Source of the DNA: Thermoanaerobaculia bacterium
GTDB lineage: Bacteria > Acidobacteriota > Thermoanaerobaculia > Multivoradales > JAIOJS01
DNA length: 64,000 nt
Reading direction: 5' to 3'
NCBI GenBank assembly: GCA_030429235.1
Contig: JAUIDB010000018.1
Span: forward strand, 1 to 64,000
A program made the translations under genes and the position numbers. Each line of letters starts with the position of its first letter. Position 1 is the stretch's first letter. The notes under the pieces are model-generated. The model saw only the letters and a list, made by a program, of their open reading frames with translations, searched no databases and was not told the DNA's origin. Of the stretch, positions 18,150-27,582 are shown one piece after another.

Positions 18150-18298
18150 CGATCTACCTTTCAGCCTAGATCCTATCTCCGCCCAGGGTCGAGCGCTCCG
18201 CTCAGCGATCTGCCGCTAGACTCGCGAACCACCGCCGAGGAGGTCGCGACGGGGCCGCGCCGGCCAGGAAGGCGGACGCTTGACCCCTAGTCGGAGGT

Positions 18299-18691
18299 CT
18301 ACTTGCCGCCCCACAGAGTCACGACCGCCCCCTTGCGAGCGAGCGAAGACTCCTCGTAGGTGAACTCCACCCGGCGGATCACTCTCGACTTCCCTTCGAG
18401 ATCGAGCGCCGGACTGCGGTCGCCCTTCAGCACGGTGAAGTTGCGCTCGATGGTCTGCTTGGAACCGTCGGCAAAGTGCACGACCACCCGACGAACCCTG
18501 ACCCGGCTGTTCTTCGCCCGCAACTGTAGCTTGGAGAAGCGACCCTCGTCGCCGCCGACGACGATCACGTCGTGGTCGACGCGATCGGTGACGGTACGGG
18601 TGCCGAGCTTCTTCCAGTTCCCTGCCGAAGCCGCGCTCGCGACGAGTGCCAGGCCGAGTGAGAGGATCAAGATCGAGGACGTTCTGCGCAT
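18299..18691 (-). CDS. Small secreted beta-rich protein (DUF2541-like)
   Basis: 130-residue exported protein with a clear signal peptide (MRRTSSILIL to ASAG). The mature part begins GNWKKLGTRTV and alternates charged and hydrophobic residues (RFSKLQLRAKN, VVVHFADGSKQTIERNF, SRVIRRVEFTYEES), suggesting a small beta-sandwich. The layout recalls the DUF2541/YaaI family, but I cannot confirm membership. It lies about 150 bases upstream of the response regulator on the same strand and divergent from the amidohydrolase. Function unknown. Confidence 0.7.
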   Translation of the reverse strand: MRRTSSILILSLGLALVASAASAGNWKKLGTRTVTDRVDHDVIVVGGDEGRFSKLQLRAKNSRVRVRRVVVHFADGSKQTIERNFTVLKGDRSPALDLEGKSRVIRRVEFTYEESSLARKGAVVTLWGGK

Positions 18692-18804
18692 GGGAAGTTC
18701 TCCTATCGGTTTTCTCGAATCGAGTATCGATCGCTACTCGTTGAAACCGTAGATCGAGTGTTTCCTGCGGTTCGAGCTGACTCTCGGCTACGATCTCCAC
18801 CACC

Positions 18805-20229
18805 ATGGATAGTCAGTGGTCTCGCCTCGGGGCACTCTGTAGGACGATACTCTTGGGTTCTGCGGTGCTTCTGAATGGCTGCGAAACACCGACGGAGGGT
18901 GATCTTCGGATCACCGTCCTCTACGACGTCTCGGTCATCGACGGGACCGGAACGCCACCCCAGCGGCATCAATCGGTCATCCTGAGGGGGTCGCGGATCA
19001 TGGCCATCGGTCCGATCGAAACGACGTCGATTCCCGATGATGCCAAGCTGCTGGATCTGTCGGGTCGATTCGTGCTTCCCGGATTCGTCGACCTACACGT
19101 CCACTTCCCGGGAGAGTCTGCTGTCGACGAGGCGGTTCTTCGGCGTCTCCTGGAGTCTGGCATTACCACCGCACTCCAACCAGGTTCTCGACCCCGGACC
19201 GGAGTGCTGCTTCGCGAACGGCTCGAAAGCGGCCAGATCAAAGGGCCCCGGCTGCTGGCCTCCGGTCCCGTCCTCAACGCTCCGCTCGATGGACAGGAGC
19301 CCTCAGCCGGGCGCGTCTGGGTGGAGTCCGAAGCCGAGATTCGAGCGGCAGTAACAACCCAGGCTGCGGAGGGCGTCGACTACATCAAGATCTACCGAGA
19401 TCTCCCACCAGAACTCGTGGCAGCGGCGATCCAGGAGGCACACCAACAAGGGCTGCGAGTCGCCGGCCATATGGGACGTACATCCTGGACCGAAGCCGCA
19501 CGTCTGGGTATCGATGTCCTCATGCACTCGGGCTGGGGAACCCCCATGGACGAGTTGGTCGACCTCGAGGATCCCGACTCGGCCACCGACACCGAGTGGT
19601 ACCAATCCTACGCCGACGCACCGAACGGCAGACCCTTCACCACGCTCGTCAGCACACTCCTAGCGCAGGAAGTCATCGTCGTTCCCACGCTGTCGATCCA
19701 CCAGGCGTCCGGCCTGGGGAACGACGACACCCTGTTGCCCCTCTTCGAGACTCACCTGGCCCCCGAGGCAGACCTGGCGGGATGGTGGGGAGAGGGATGG
19801 CGTAGGAAGCACCCACAATACGGCCCCGACAGCGAGGAAGAAGCCCACATGATGGCCACGGTGTACTTCCCCGGCATCCTAGGGATCGTGCGGAGTTACT
19901 TCGAACACGGCGTTCAACTCGGAGTTGGTACCGACGTAGGCAACGCCTGGATGACGCCTGGGGTGGTCTATCACCATGAACTCGAGCTCTATCAGGAAGC
20001 CGGAATACCACCTCTCGCCATCCTCTCGATGGCCACCCGGAACGGCGCCGTGGCCTTGGGACTGCAGGCGGAACTCGGAACCGTAGAAGCGGGCAAACGA
20101 GCTGACCTGATCGTGCTTCGCGAGGATCCGACGCTCGACATCCGAAACACCCGATCGATCGAACTGATCCTCCAGGCCGGCCGGCCCGTCACCGCCAACG
20201 AACACCTCTGGTCGCTACCAGCCCAGTAG
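18805..20229 (+). CDS. Exported amidohydrolase-family lipoprotein
   Basis: Metal-dependent hydrolase of 474 residues, related to imidazolonepropionase-like and prolidase-like amidohydrolases. The lipobox is LLNGC (Cys26). The first metal motif is HVH 98-100 after VLPGFVDL, followed by Lys195 in DYIKIYRD (candidate bridging lysine), His222 in AGHMG, His241 in LMHSGW and Asp377 in GTDVGN. The C-terminal GKRADLIVL segment is typical of the composite domain. The substrate could be a dipeptide or cyclic amide and is not determinable. Its end overlaps by 15 bases the end of the convergent membrane-protein gene. Confidence 0.87.
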   Translation: MDSQWSRLGALCRTILLGSAVLLNGCETPTEGDLRITVLYDVSVIDGTGTPPQRHQSVILRGSRIMAIGPIETTSIPDDAKLLDLSGRFVLPGFVDLHVHFPGESAVDEAVLRRLLESGITTALQPGSRPRTGVLLRERLESGQIKGPRLLASGPVLNAPLDGQEPSAGRVWVESEAEIRAAVTTQAAEGVDYIKIYRDLPPELVAAAIQEAHQQGLRVAGHMGRTSWTEAARLGIDVLMHSGWGTPMDELVDLEDPDSATDTEWYQSYADAPNGRPFTTLVSTLLAQEVIVVPTLSIHQASGLGNDDTLLPLFETHLAPEADLAGWWGEGWRRKHPQYGPDSEEEAHMMATVYFPGILGIVRSYFEHGVQLGVGTDVGNAWMTPGVVYHHELELYQEAGIPPLAILSMATRNGAVALGLQAELGTVEAGKRADLIVLREDPTLDIRNTRSIELILQAGRPVTANEHLWSLPAQ

Positions 20230-20820
20230 TTCCTTCAAGGCCTGCAGCCCGATCGCATGGACGAAGGCCAACGAAAGCAGCGCGGCGGTGAGGCGGCCGA
20301 GACGCGACCACGACGGTCGTTGCCGTGACCACTCCCAGGCGAGGAAAAACCCGACCGTGAGCGACGGGTAGCCGACCAGAGCGATCCAGGGGACACCGCC
20401 TGTGGATCGGGTCCCTTCCTGCCAGCGTGCCATGCCCATCAGTTGCAAGAACGGTTCGTAGAAGCAGGCCAGCGCCATCATGAAGAGAGCGGCGGCAAAG
20501 AGGAAACCGATCGAGTTCGGTCGTGGCGGCTCCGTGCCACGGGCTGCCACCACCTCGGCCCACACCGAGGCGAGGTAGATGCTGTAGCCCCAGATGACGG
20601 CACCGATGACGGGCGCGAAACCGGCCTGCAGCGTGAACTCTCCGTACTCGTAAAGCAATCGGTACCAGGCCACGAAGTTCTCGCGGACCAGACCGAGCCC
20701 CAACAGGGCACCGAAGAACCAGATCCCATCGCGACCCTTGACGGCCAGGGCGTGCAGGACACACACCAAGAAGGAACCGAGCGTGACCAGCTCAACGAGG
20801 AGGACCACGACGCCCCCCAC
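20215..20820 (-). CDS. Polytopic membrane protein of unknown function
   Basis: 201 residues starting at GTG 20820, with about six hydrophobic segments. Conserved-looking polar signatures inside the membrane region are RENFVAWYRLLYEYGEF and YEPFLQLMGMARWQEGT followed by GGVPWIALVGYP. The spacing recalls carotenoid-hydratase-type (CruF/DUF422) membrane proteins, but the resemblance is in layout only and should not be read as an assignment. It overlaps by 29 bases the small upstream gene on the same strand. Confidence 0.62.
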   Translation of the reverse strand: MGGVVVLLVELVTLGSFLVCVLHALAVKGRDGIWFFGALLGLGLVRENFVAWYRLLYEYGEFTLQAGFAPVIGAVIWGYSIYLASVWAEVVAARGTEPPRPNSIGFLFAAALFMMALACFYEPFLQLMGMARWQEGTRSTGGVPWIALVGYPSLTVGFFLAWEWSRQRPSWSRLGRLTAALLSLAFVHAIGLQALKELLGW

Positions 20821-20989
20821 GAGAACGCAGCCCCGCGATCGCGATCAACAGCGCGACCGGCAATTTGGGAGCCCAACGCGGCACACCGGCCACCGTGGTT
20901 TCGATCCAGAGCCCGATGACCAGCATGCCGGCGAGCAGGAGCAGCGGCAATCTCGGCCAGCGGCGGAGGCGGGCGAGGAGTCGGGCCAT
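20792..20989 (-). CDS. Small two-helix membrane protein
   Basis: 65 residues from the ATG at 20989, with two hydrophobic stretches (LPLLLLAGMLVIGLW and LPVALLIAIAG) separated by a short polar loop and flanked by arginines. The frame is open further upstream, but that part is very Arg/Pro-rich. The end overlaps the following membrane-protein gene by 29 bases, so the two may be coupled. No family recognised. Confidence 0.45.
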   Translation of the reverse strand: MARLLARLRRWPRLPLLLLAGMLVIGLWIETTVAGVPRWAPKLPVALLIAIAGLRSRGGRRGPPR

Positions 20990-21566
20990 GGCGAGGGCGA
21001 TTCTAGCTTCCGATCTCGAGATGCGGCGGCGAACCGGCGAGCCTGAAAGACCCCTGACGGGGCGGCGGATGGCCCGGGTGGTGGGGTTTGCTACCATGAC
21101 GATCAAGCGATCAGGGACAAGCCCTTGCCGCCATCGGGCCCGATCTCCTTCCGACCACCCCGAGGGTCGATCGAGGACTGATGTACAACCTCGGGGGCCT
21201 CGTAGACGTCTTTGCGGCCGGCGTCGATCTCTTCGTCGGGGTCAACAATCTCGACCTGTACCTGCGCCGGCGAGGTGGTGAGCGCGTTCGCTTCAACCTG
21301 ATTCGCCGGGAAAACCGGCTCCTGGGCTCGGTCGTCACGACCGACGGCACCGCCGATCTGACCAACGACCTGTCCCACGTAGGTTCGATGGCACCCTGCT
21401 CCACGCTCGACTGAGCGTTCCCGGGCCAGCGATCCAGGTGTGCCGCCACCCGCCGACATGATCATGCGCTGCCCCGCGGCCTTGACGGCCGCTAGGTTGG
21501 ATCCGATCCTCGGGGCGACCACCACCGTTCGCCCCGAAACAGCCGGAAAGCAACCTGGGAGGCAGT
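20990..21566. other. Unassigned 0.6-kb stretch with competing short frames
   Basis: No gene can be called firmly here. On the plus strand 21181-21414 gives 77 residues with fairly high third-position GC. On the minus strand 21103-21525 is open, and its last 45 or so residues read with similar third-position GC and include VYEAPEVVHQSSID, then a glycine/lysine-rich end. The two frames are antisense to each other, so at most one is likely real. A decayed gene is also possible. Confidence 0.35.
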
Positions 21567-22820
21567 GTGGTGCTACGAGCAGAGAACCGAACGCAACTCG
21601 GGACGGCCGGCCGTAAGCTCTTTGGGCCCGTCTTGGTACTGATCGGAACCGTGCCGGCGCTGGGCGGCGGAATCGAGACGATCCTCGCCGATCGCCAGTA
21701 CGTCGGCACCACCCTCGACGAACACGTCGGCCGAGCTGTGTCGGCCGACTCCGAGCTCCTGGCGGTGGGAGGACTCGACCGCCAGGACTACCTGCGTTGG
21801 GATTCGGCCACCTCCGATTGGGTCCTGACCGGTGGGTTCTCGGGCAGCTCGCTCCTGGCCCTCGACTTTCACGATGGCTGGATGGTCACCGTGCGTGGAC
21901 CGCTGGGGGCGGCCTTCGTCGACCTGTACTCCTGGTTCGAGACGCCGACCCCGACGGGACTACAACCGATCGCGTCAGCGGGTGACGTCGAGGCGATCGC
22001 GGCCACTAGTACCGCCCTCGCGCTCGGACGCCCCAGTGCTTTCTCCAACTCTGGCCGCGTCACCGTCTGGAACAACAACCACGGCACCTGGGAGCCGGGA
22101 GATACCTTCCAACTGCTCAACAGCGAGGCGTTCGGGTTTGCCGTCGATCTCGCCTCGGACGGCAGTTCGACCACCCTCGCGATCGGGATTCCGGGCGGAA
22201 CCGGAGAGAGCGGTCGGGTTCAGGTCTGGAGGCGAGCCCCCACCTGGAACCTCGAGGCCACGCTGACGGCCCCTGGCGCTCAAGCCGACAACGACTTCGG
22301 GGCAGCCGTAGCCCTCGATGGGCCCTGGCTCGCGATCGGGGCGCCGCGCCACGACACTTCCTTTCCCGACCCGATCGGAGTCAACGCAGGAGCGGTCTAC
22401 CTCTACCGGCGCGACAGCGCCGGGACCTGGAACTTCCAGACCGTCCTCGTAGGGGTCGATGGTGACCAATTCGGGAGCGCCGTCGCGCTGAAACTCGCGA
22501 CGTTGGCCGTGGGGGCTCCGCTGGCCGATGTCGGTCCGCACCCCGAAGTCCTGAACGCGGGCCGGGTCGATCTCTTCCGTCGTCAAGGCGGACTGTGGGG
22601 TCAGATCGCCGTCCTGCAAGGCCCGGAACCCGGACCCTTCGACCACCTCGGAACCTCGGTGACGATCTCCCCGCGCGGGGTCGTCGCAGGAGCACCCGAG
22701 TTCGACGGTCCGGTCGACGACAATGTCGGTATCGTCTACACCTGGTCGAACACGGTGCCCCTGTTCGTCGACGGATTCGAGAGCGGGAATCTCTTCGCCT
22801 GGTCCAGCTCAGTGCCCTGA
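21567..22820 (+). CDS. Secreted FG-GAP repeat protein with DGFESG tail
   Basis: 417-residue exported protein starting at GTG 21567, with a hydrophobic signal around residues 17-33. The body consists of FG-GAP-like repeats of the kind found in propeller proteins (VGRAVSADSELLAVGG, FGFAVDLASDGSSTTLAIGIPGG, FGAAVALDGPWLAIGAP, FGSAVALKLATLAVGAP, LGTSVTISPRGVVAGAP). The protein ends LFVDGFESGNLFAWSSSVP, a tail also present on two other secreted proteins here. No enzyme motif is visible; a surface or adhesive role is likely. Confidence 0.83.
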   Translation: MVLRAENRTQLGTAGRKLFGPVLVLIGTVPALGGGIETILADRQYVGTTLDEHVGRAVSADSELLAVGGLDRQDYLRWDSATSDWVLTGGFSGSSLLALDFHDGWMVTVRGPLGAAFVDLYSWFETPTPTGLQPIASAGDVEAIAATSTALALGRPSAFSNSGRVTVWNNNHGTWEPGDTFQLLNSEAFGFAVDLASDGSSTTLAIGIPGGTGESGRVQVWRRAPTWNLEATLTAPGAQADNDFGAAVALDGPWLAIGAPRHDTSFPDPIGVNAGAVYLYRRDSAGTWNFQTVLVGVDGDQFGSAVALKLATLAVGAPLADVGPHPEVLNAGRVDLFRRQGGLWGQIAVLQGPEPGPFDHLGTSVTISPRGVVAGAPEFDGPVDDNVGIVYTWSNTVPLFVDGFESGNLFAWSSSVP

Positions 22821-23060
22821 GGTACGACCAAGACTTCCCAAGTCGTCGATTCCAACCACGACGGCAGACGCGACCTCGCTCGGCACTACCCCTTCGCCCA
22901 CCACCCCTGCTCCTCGCCGAGTAACCCACCGCACCGACCCGACGACTCCTCTCGGCCGAGGGGAATCGAGCCGAGGTACTCTACGTAGGACTCAGTATCC
23001 TTCGGTGCGGCCAAGCCGCCGTGCCCCGAGGCCAGGTCCAGAACGGCGTACGAGAGAGCG

Positions 23061-23663
23061 ATGACCAGCGAGGAACCCAACACCAGCGCACCGGCTCAGG
23101 CCGAGACCGAACCCGCCGAAACTCCCCTCGTCCCAGAGGCCGAGACCGAGCGGTTCGAGTCGCCTCCGATCCTTCTCCCAGCCGGTGACCAGCCGGTCGA
23201 CCCCCGGACCATCACCTTGCACCGTTGGGTCGGGCTACTCTCTCTCCTGATCCCCAGCGCCATCCTGTTCCTGGTGCTGACCCTCACCTGGCTCTTCGGT
23301 GGCCTACCGGGCTCGGTGTACGGCAGCCTCGTGACCGGCCTGGGTCTACCGATCGTCGCGCTTGGGCTCTGGCTCTGGCACTGGCCCGTCCTGCACTACC
23401 GCCATCTGCGCTATCGGGTCGATCGGCTCGGACTCCGGATCCACCGAGGCGTGGTCTGGCGACGATCGATCTCGGTGCCGACCACCCGAGTGCAACATAC
23501 CGACGTCACTCAGGGACCGTGGCAGCGGCGGTACTCGCTCGCCACGCTCACCGTCCACACCGCGGGGACCCAGGGAGCCTCGATCTCGCTGGCCGGACTC
23601 GAGCACGAGACGGCCCTTCGCCTCCGCGACCACTTGATGACCAGCCGCGACCATGGAGAGTGA
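23061..23663 (+). CDS. YdbS-like bacterial PH-domain membrane protein
   Basis: 200 residues. A Pro/Glu-rich acidic N-terminus (1-50) precedes two transmembrane helices (about 57-80 and 86-108) and then a bPH2 domain with RYRVDRLGLRIHRGVVWRR and the family signature VPTTRVQHTDVTQGPWQRRYSLATL. In Bacillus the YdbS and YdbT pair contributes to resistance to membrane-active bacteriocins. The end overlaps the start of the YdbT-like gene by 11 bases, so the two form an operon. Confidence 0.87.
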   Translation: MTSEEPNTSAPAQAETEPAETPLVPEAETERFESPPILLPAGDQPVDPRTITLHRWVGLLSLLIPSAILFLVLTLTWLFGGLPGSVYGSLVTGLGLPIVALGLWLWHWPVLHYRHLRYRVDRLGLRIHRGVVWRRSISVPTTRVQHTDVTQGPWQRRYSLATLTVHTAGTQGASISLAGLEHETALRLRDHLMTSRDHGE

Positions 23664-25230
23664 CCTCCGGCGCCTCCACCCCCTCTCCTGGCTCTTTCTG
23701 ACCGTGAGCTTCGCCAAGGGGCTCATCGTGCCCTTGCTGTTCGTCCTGTTTGCTTCCGGCAGCAACCCCTGGGCCAGGTACGAGCTCTTCGGAGCGGTCT
23801 TCATCGTCCCGGTGCTGGTCGGGGCGCTGATCAAACAGAGGGTCTTCAGCTACCGCTTCGAAGCGGACGAGCTGACCATTCGCGACGGTGTCCTGACCCG
23901 CAACGAGCGCAGCATCCCCTACGATCGGATCCACAACGTGGCCGTGGTCCGCAACCCGTTCCACCGGCTCCTCGGAGTCGCTTCGGTTCGCATCGAGACC
24001 GCAGGAGGGGGAGCACCGGAAGCGATTCTCCGGGTCCTCGGCCTGGGGGCAGTGGACGAACTGCGGCAGCAGACCCTGGAGCCTCGAACCGGGGCACGCC
24101 GCGAAGTCACGGTCTCGGACGAGACCACTGACGCACCATGGGCCGATCGGGGCGAGTCGCGCTTGCTCGAGATCCCGCCCCTGGACTTGATCAAGCTCGG
24201 TCTGGCGACGGGACCCGGTATCGTTCTGGCCCTGGCCGCGGGCTACCTGTACCAGCTGCAGTGGTGGGAGTTCGACTGGATCGACACGTCGAAGTGGCTC
24301 CAGGGGCAGTCGCCAGAGTGGCTCGAGTGGCTGCTGCAATCGGGATCGCTGGGCAGCCGATTCCTTCTGGGCTGCCTCGTCGTCCTCCTGGTGGTGGTCC
24401 TTCTCCGCAGCGCCTCCGCCGCCTGGCATCTCCTGAAGTACTGGAACTTCACTTTGGCGCGGAAGGGAGACGACCTCCGCACCGACTACGGCATGCTGAC
24501 CAACGTCTCATTGGTGATACCGGTGCATCGGATCCAGCTCGTCACTGTACGAGCCTCGGTACTGCACCGTTGGTTTCGGCGTGCGACGGTCGAGTTCGAG
24601 AGTGCCGGATCCTCCGACGCCGGTTCCGATCTCGACGCCCAGCTGGGCGCCGCGGCCAGCCCCAGCCGCCGACAGTTCCTCGCCCCGATGCTCGAACCCA
24701 CGGAGGCTACCTCTCTCCTGAGCCGAGTCGTTCCCGACTTCAGCCCCGAGTCGGTGGTTTGGCAGCCGCTCTCGGCCCGGGCCCGGCGGCGCCTGCTCGG
24801 ACGGACCGTCAAGCTCGTGGTACCACTCACAGTCTTGCTCGTAGTCGCCCTGGAACTGACAGCTCGCTTCCACTGGATCCCTTCGGTCCAGGCGCTCTGG
24901 TTGCCGTTGCTGGTGCTGCCGTACTCCTACTTCAACACCACGGGCTGGTTGCGCCACGCTGGCTGGGGACTCTCCGATCGCGCGGTCTTCTATCGCAGCG
25001 GCTGGCTGAAGCGCTCCGTTTCGATGGTCCCGTTCTCTCGCATCCAATCGGTCTCCCAGGTAGCGTCCTTCTTCGACCGGCGACGCGACATGGCCACGAT
25101 CTCCGTCGACACCGCCGGAGCCGGAACTCTCGGCCATCGGATTCAGATCCCCTACCTGGACAGTTCGGTGGCCGACGAGATCCACCGACGACTCTTCGCG
25201 GCCGCCGCGGCCACCGAGTTCGACTGGTAA
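23653..25230 (+). CDS. YdbT-like protein with repeated bacterial PH domains
   Basis: 525-residue membrane protein, partner of the preceding YdbS-like gene. Three bPH2 units are visible, each following hydrophobic helices. The first has YRFEADELTIRDGVLTR and PYDRIHNVAVVRNPFHRLLGVASV; the second FTLARKGDDLRTDYGML and VPVHRIQLVTVRASVLHRWF; the third GLSDRAVFYRSGWLKR and VPFSRIQSVSQVASFFDRR. Length and layout match the family. It is probably a membrane-associated envelope-protection complex; the ligand is unknown. Confidence 0.88.
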   Translation: MESDLRRLHPLSWLFLTVSFAKGLIVPLLFVLFASGSNPWARYELFGAVFIVPVLVGALIKQRVFSYRFEADELTIRDGVLTRNERSIPYDRIHNVAVVRNPFHRLLGVASVRIETAGGGAPEAILRVLGLGAVDELRQQTLEPRTGARREVTVSDETTDAPWADRGESRLLEIPPLDLIKLGLATGPGIVLALAAGYLYQLQWWEFDWIDTSKWLQGQSPEWLEWLLQSGSLGSRFLLGCLVVLLVVVLLRSASAAWHLLKYWNFTLARKGDDLRTDYGMLTNVSLVIPVHRIQLVTVRASVLHRWFRRATVEFESAGSSDAGSDLDAQLGAAASPSRRQFLAPMLEPTEATSLLSRVVPDFSPESVVWQPLSARARRRLLGRTVKLVVPLTVLLVVALELTARFHWIPSVQALWLPLLVLPYSYFNTTGWLRHAGWGLSDRAVFYRSGWLKRSVSMVPFSRIQSVSQVASFFDRRRDMATISVDTAGAGTLGHRIQIPYLDSSVADEIHRRLFAAAAATEFDW

Positions 25231-25298
25231 CCAGACGTTCGGCCTCGAACGCGTGGCCGGCGGAGCGGGCTCGAGGGATCGGCTAAGCTACCGACGAC

Positions 25299-25625
25299 TT
25301 GACCGACACCTCCCCGAATCCCGATCAGGCCCGACGCCGGAACCCGCTCGAAGCCACCGCGTCGTCGCGGTACTGGCGCGCCAACCTCAGGGTGATGCTG
25401 CCTCTGCTGCTCGTCTGGTTTCTGGTGGGACCGGGCCTCAGCATTCTCTGGGTCGAGCCCCTCAATCGATTCCAGCTCGGCGGGTTTCCCCTGGGCTTCT
25501 GGTTCGCACAGCAGGGCAGCATTCTCGTCTTCGTCGGCCTGATCGGTACCTACGCCCTGATCATGAACCGTCTCGACCGGCGGTACCATCGAGAGACGCT
25601 CGACCGCGGCGGGGGATCGTCCTAG
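25299..25625 (+). CDS. DUF4212 small subunit of a sodium/solute symporter
   Basis: 108 residues starting at TTG 25299. Two transmembrane helices (about 30-48 and 66-86) carry the family markers YWRANLRVM, WFLVGPGLSILWVEPLN and GGFPLGFWFAQQGSI. This protein always accompanies a VC_2705-type SSS permease, and the permease ATG follows its stop codon with no gap, so the two are co-translated. It probably stabilises the transporter. Confidence 0.93.
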   Translation: MTDTSPNPDQARRRNPLEATASSRYWRANLRVMLPLLLVWFLVGPGLSILWVEPLNRFQLGGFPLGFWFAQQGSILVFVGLIGTYALIMNRLDRRYHRETLDRGGGSS

Positions 25626-27455
25626 ATGGGAGTCCAGGGGTGGACCTATCTGTTCGTGGGCCTCAGTTTCGGTCTCTATCTCGCCATTGCCTGGTTCGGG
25701 CGGGTGCGGGATACGCGCGGCTTCTACGTCGCAGGCCAGGGGGTGCCGGCCGCGGCCAACGGTATGGCCACCGCGGCGGACTGGATGAGCGCCGCGTCGT
25801 TCATCTCGATGGCTGGTCTGATTTCGATGATGGGCTACTCGGGAGGCGTCTACTTGATGGGCTGGACCGGCGGGTACGTGCTCCTCGCCCTCCTGCTGGC
25901 CCCCTACCTGCGGAAGTTCGGCAAGTTCACGGTCCCCGACTTCATCGGTGACCGTTACGTTTCGGACGTCGCCCGCATCGCCGCGGTCGTCTGCGCCGTG
26001 TTCGTGAGCTTCGTTTACGTCGCGGGTCAGATGCGGGGCGTCGGCGTGGTCTTCTCCCGATTCCTCGAGGTCGACATCAACGTCGGGGTGATGATCGGTA
26101 TGGCGATCGTCTTCGTCTACGCCACCCTGGGAGGCATGAAGGGGATCACCTGGACCCAAGTGGCCCAGTATTGGGTCCTGATCACGGCGTTCTTGATCCC
26201 CGCCATCGCGATCAGTATCAAGCTGACGGGACAGCCCTTGCCACAGATCGGGATGGGCAGTGAACTCACGACGGGAGCGGACGCCGGCACGACGTTGCTC
26301 GACAAACTCGACCAGATTCACACCGATCTGGGCTTTGCCGCCTACACCGCGCCCTTCACCAGTTCCTCCTGGTCGAAACTCAACGTCCTCTTGACGACCG
26401 TCGCCCTGATGGTCGGAACCGCGGGGCTGCCCCACGTCATCGTCCGCTTCTACACCGTCAAGAACGTGCGCTCGGCCCGCCACTCGGCTTTCTGGGCCCT
26501 CTTCTTCATCGCTCTCCTCTACCTCACCGCTCCGGCCACCGCCGCTTTCGCGCGGTACTACATGATCGATAGTCTGCAGGGGAAAACCGAACGCGACCTT
26601 CCGAGTTGGTTCCATAGTTGGGAGCAAACCGGCCTCATCCTGTGGCTCGACGACGGCGATGGAGTCCTGCGGTACTCGGCCGGAGACGACAACGAACTGT
26701 TCCGCAGCAGAGGTCTCGACCGCCAGGAGCTGACCGCGATCGAAGCCGACCACCAGCGTTGGCTGAGCGGAAGCGGAGGATCCGACGGACGCACCGCTCT
26801 CCGCCAACGCGGCCTCGCCGGCCCCGACCGCGACATCATCGTCCTCGCGACCCCCGAGATGGCGGAACTCTCCGCCTGGATCATCGCCCTGATCGCCGCC
26901 GGGGGACTCGCCGCGGCGCTCTCCACCGCCAGCGGCCTGCTCCTCGTGGTGTCCTCGAGTGTGGCCCACGACCTCTACTACCGGGTGATCAACCCGGCGG
27001 CGACCGAGAGCCAGCGTCTACTGATCGGACGCAGCACGATCGGTCTCGCGGTGGTGATCGCCGGCATCTTCGGGATCTACCCTCCCGGTTTCGTGGCGGA
27101 GGTCGTCGCCTTCGCCTTCGGTCTGGCCGCAGCGAGTTTCTTCCCGGCGATCGTCCTCGGGATCTTCTCCCGGCGGGTCGGCACGGTGCCAGCAGTCAGC
27201 GGCATGATCCTCGGAATCCTCTTCACCGCCACCTACATCGTCGGCAACCGCTTCTTCGGCATGCCGGCCTGGTGCTTCGGCATCAGCGCGCAGGGAATCG
27301 GCACCGTAGGCATGCTCCTCAACTTCGCCGTCACCCTGGCCCTCACTCCCTTCTGCGCGCCGCCCCCACCAGAGGTCCAACGACTGATCGAACGGATTCG
27401 GGAGCCGGAACCCGCGGGACCCGCGGTGATGATCGAAACCGCTCCGGAGCACTAG
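25626..27455 (+). CDS. Sodium/solute symporter, VC_2705 (ActP-like) subfamily
   Basis: 609-residue SSS-family permease with about 13 transmembrane segments. Characteristic stretches are FYVAGQGVPAAANGMATAADWMSAASF near the start (shown here as two adjoining blocks, FYVAGQG and ADWMSAASF), TVPDFIGDRY, GQMRGVGVVFSRFL, GLPHVIVRFYTVKNVR and ALSTASGLLLV. A soluble insertion between helices (about residues 315-410) is typical of this subfamily. Relatives take up short monocarboxylates such as acetate, propionate or pyruvate with sodium. It forms a unit with the DUF4212 subunit; the substrate is inferred from family only. Confidence 0.92.
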   Translation: MGVQGWTYLFVGLSFGLYLAIAWFGRVRDTRGFYVAGQGVPAAANGMATAADWMSAASFISMAGLISMMGYSGGVYLMGWTGGYVLLALLLAPYLRKFGKFTVPDFIGDRYVSDVARIAAVVCAVFVSFVYVAGQMRGVGVVFSRFLEVDINVGVMIGMAIVFVYATLGGMKGITWTQVAQYWVLITAFLIPAIAISIKLTGQPLPQIGMGSELTTGADAGTTLLDKLDQIHTDLGFAAYTAPFTSSSWSKLNVLLTTVALMVGTAGLPHVIVRFYTVKNVRSARHSAFWALFFIALLYLTAPATAAFARYYMIDSLQGKTERDLPSWFHSWEQTGLILWLDDGDGVLRYSAGDDNELFRSRGLDRQELTAIEADHQRWLSGSGGSDGRTALRQRGLAGPDRDIIVLATPEMAELSAWIIALIAAGGLAAALSTASGLLLVVSSSVAHDLYYRVINPAATESQRLLIGRSTIGLAVVIAGIFGIYPPGFVAEVVAFAFGLAAASFFPAIVLGIFSRRVGTVPAVSGMILGILFTATYIVGNRFFGMPAWCFGISAQGIGTVGMLLNFAVTLALTPFCAPPPPEVQRLIERIREPEPAGPAVMIETAPEH

Positions 27456-27582
27456 CTCGCTCCCCAATACGGGCTGGAGTATCCAACCATGGTCGTGGTT
27501 CCCGAGGCCGACTAGAATGCTCTTCGTTCGTAGGCGTCGAAGGCACCCCATCTCGAAGCAGCACGAGCTCCCAATACCCACT

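Noticed and set aside
18721-18740. CGAGTA/TACTCG inverted repeat between divergent genes
   Set aside because: Six-base arms with an eight-base spacer are too short to call an operator in GC-rich DNA without conservation.
25152-26969. 605-codon minus-strand open frame
   Set aside because: It covers the DUF4212 and symporter genes in antisense; Asp/Glu/His-rich low-complexity translation, no recognisable fold.
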